Source: JAAYZQ01 sp034428935
GTDB lineage: Bacteria > Chloroflexota > Anaerolineae > JAAYZQ01
Assembly: GCA_034428935.1 (NCBI GenBank)
Contig: DAOUHB010000230.1
Coordinates: 1-13,425 of the forward strand
Length of the DNA stretch: 13,425 nt
Reading direction: 5' to 3'
Shown here: positions 12,864 through 13,425 of the stretch, in pieces
How positions within the stretch are numbered: the stretch's first letter is position 1
How the letters are laid out: every line of letters begins with the position of its first letter
Made by a program: the position numbers and the translations under genes
Notes under the pieces: generated by a model
Databases searched by the model: none
What the model was told of the DNA's origin: nothing
Seen by the model: the letters and a program-made list of their open reading frames with translations, nothing else

Positions 12864-13322
12864 ATGACAATAGAAGAGATTCTGACGGAGGCGATCCAGG
12901 GCGAGGTCGAGTCGTACGAGCTCTACACCAACGCCGCGACCATGGTCAAGGCGCCCCACATCAAGGAGACCTTGCTCGAGTTGGCCCAGGAAGAGCTGGG
13001 CCACAAGGCCATGCTGGAGAACATGCTGGCCCATCCCGCCAGCCTGCGCCGCGGCGTGAAGAGGCTCCGGTCCGAGCCCATCCAGGACTACAAGGTTGGC
13101 GACCACCTGGTCGTCAAGCCCTTGACGCCCGACTCGACCTTCCAGGACGTGCTCATCTTTGCCTCGCGCAAGGAGCAGCAGTCCCACGAGCTGTACCGCG
13201 ACCTGGCCGAGGAGAACGAGGGCGAGATCCGCGACCTGTTCGAGGCCATGGCCAGGGACGAGCTGCGCCACAAGGACCTGGTCGAGCGCTGGTACGAAGA
13301 GGTGGTCTACCAGGACTTTTAA
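12864..13322 (+). CDS. Ferritin-like diiron protein (rubrerythrin-type, no rubredoxin domain), second copy
   Basis: A 152-residue four-helix ferritin-like protein. The diiron pattern is clear: Glu14/Glu16 in AIQGEVESYELY, ExxH at Glu44-His47 (AQEELGHKAML), Glu in SRKEQQSHELY (102-111) and ExxH at Glu133-His136 (ARDELRHKDLV). The loop between helices 2 and 3 (SEPIQDYKVGDHLVVKPLTPDSTF) resembles the spacer seen in many rubrerythrin-like proteins of anaerobes. No rubredoxin domain or membrane segment is present, so this is a cytoplasmic protein. It is only distantly related to the preceding ferritin-like protein, so this is not a recent duplication. The start follows AAGGAG with 7-base spacing. 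It is the last gene before a strong inverted-repeat pair. A role in peroxide reduction or iron handling is inferred from the family. Confidence 0.87.
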   Translation: MTIEEILTEAIQGEVESYELYTNAATMVKAPHIKETLLELAQEELGHKAMLENMLAHPASLRRGVKRLRSEPIQDYKVGDHLVVKPLTPDSTFQDVLIFASRKEQQSHELYRDLAEENEGEIRDLFEAMARDELRHKDLVERWYEEVVYQDF

Positions 13323-13332
13323 TCATCCGGAC

Positions 13333-13366
13333 GAGACCGGGTCTCAACGCCCCGAAGCCCGGTCTC
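13333..13366 (+). terminator. Hairpin after the last gene, first of a tandem pair (possible terminator)
   Basis: Perfect 9-base arms GAGACCGGG (13333-13341) and CCCGGTCTC (13358-13366) flank a 16-base loop, starting 10 bases after the stop codon of the second ferritin-like gene. No clear T-tract follows (CCTGTAACC), so if it terminates transcription it does so without the classical U-run, or with help from the second hairpin. Confidence 0.55.
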
Positions 13367-13375
13367 CCTGTAACC

Positions 13376-13414
13376 CGAGGCCGGCCCGGCAGCGTGGCTG
13401 CCAGGCCGGCCTCG
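13376..13414 (+). terminator. Very strong hairpin, second of a tandem pair (probable terminator)
   Basis: Arms CGAGGCCGGCC (13376-13386) and GGCCGGCCTCG (13404-13414) pair perfectly. After one C/A mismatch the stem continues with GGCAGC/GCTGCC closed by a GTG loop, giving 17 base pairs in all. It is followed by TGCGTT, which has few T residues. It is the strongest inverted repeat seen in the window and marks the likely end of the operon, possibly working in both directions. Confidence 0.7.
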
Positions 13415-13425
13415 TGCGTTGGCGG

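Overview
The window reads as high-GC DNA from an anaerobic or facultatively anaerobic bacterium. It holds a CIRCE-controlled groES, nickel-enzyme maturation genes and a selenocysteine-containing, NAD(P)-linked molybdenum/tungsten formate dehydrogenase. The CIRCE/HrcA element, sigma70-like promoters, and the DRTGG/CBS-ATPase/PHP genes (known to me mainly from clostridial and related anaerobe hydrogenase loci) suggest Chloroflexota or a deep, high-GC Bacillota lineage. That placement is a low-confidence guess.

Layout. (1) 1-183, minus strand: the first 61 codons of groES, with ribosome binding site, CIRCE operator and promoter. (2) A divergent intergenic region (184-363) feeds hypA and hypB (364-1395) on the plus strand; the hypA transcript appears to be leaderless. 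(3) 1396-1665 has no gene but carries a clear extended -10 promoter overlaid by a palindrome. (4) 1666-12213 looks like one long operon. First come a lone cyclic-nucleotide-binding-domain protein, a DRTGG protein, a CBS-pair/ATPase protein, a second DRTGG protein and a PHP-family phosphoesterase. Then come the enzyme subunits: NuoE-like, a small histidine-kinase-type ATPase, a [2Fe-2S] ferredoxin-like protein, a 1036-residue NuoF-GltD fusion, and an 899-residue formate dehydrogenase whose codon 355 is an in-frame TGA read as selenocysteine. (5) 12299-13322: two ferritin-like/rubrerythrin-like diiron proteins. The window ends in two strong inverted repeats.

How the genes work together. The order NuoE, ATPase, ferredoxin-like, NuoF, catalytic subunit is that of Hnd/Hyd-type NAD(P)-linked [FeFe]-hydrogenase operons, but a Sec-formate dehydrogenase with a NuoG/HydA-like five-cluster N-terminus takes the place of the hydrogenase. 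The NuoF subunit is fused to a GltD/NfnL-like FAD and NADPH module, so the complex could couple formate oxidation or CO2 reduction to two pyridine nucleotide sites, possibly with flavin-based bifurcation involving ferredoxin (inference). The upstream cNBD/DRTGG/CBS/PHP genes look like an energy- or nucleotide-sensing control cassette whose biochemistry is not known to me. The diiron proteins plausibly protect the oxygen-sensitive enzyme.

No rRNA, tRNA, CRISPR array, insertion sequence or phage gene was seen.
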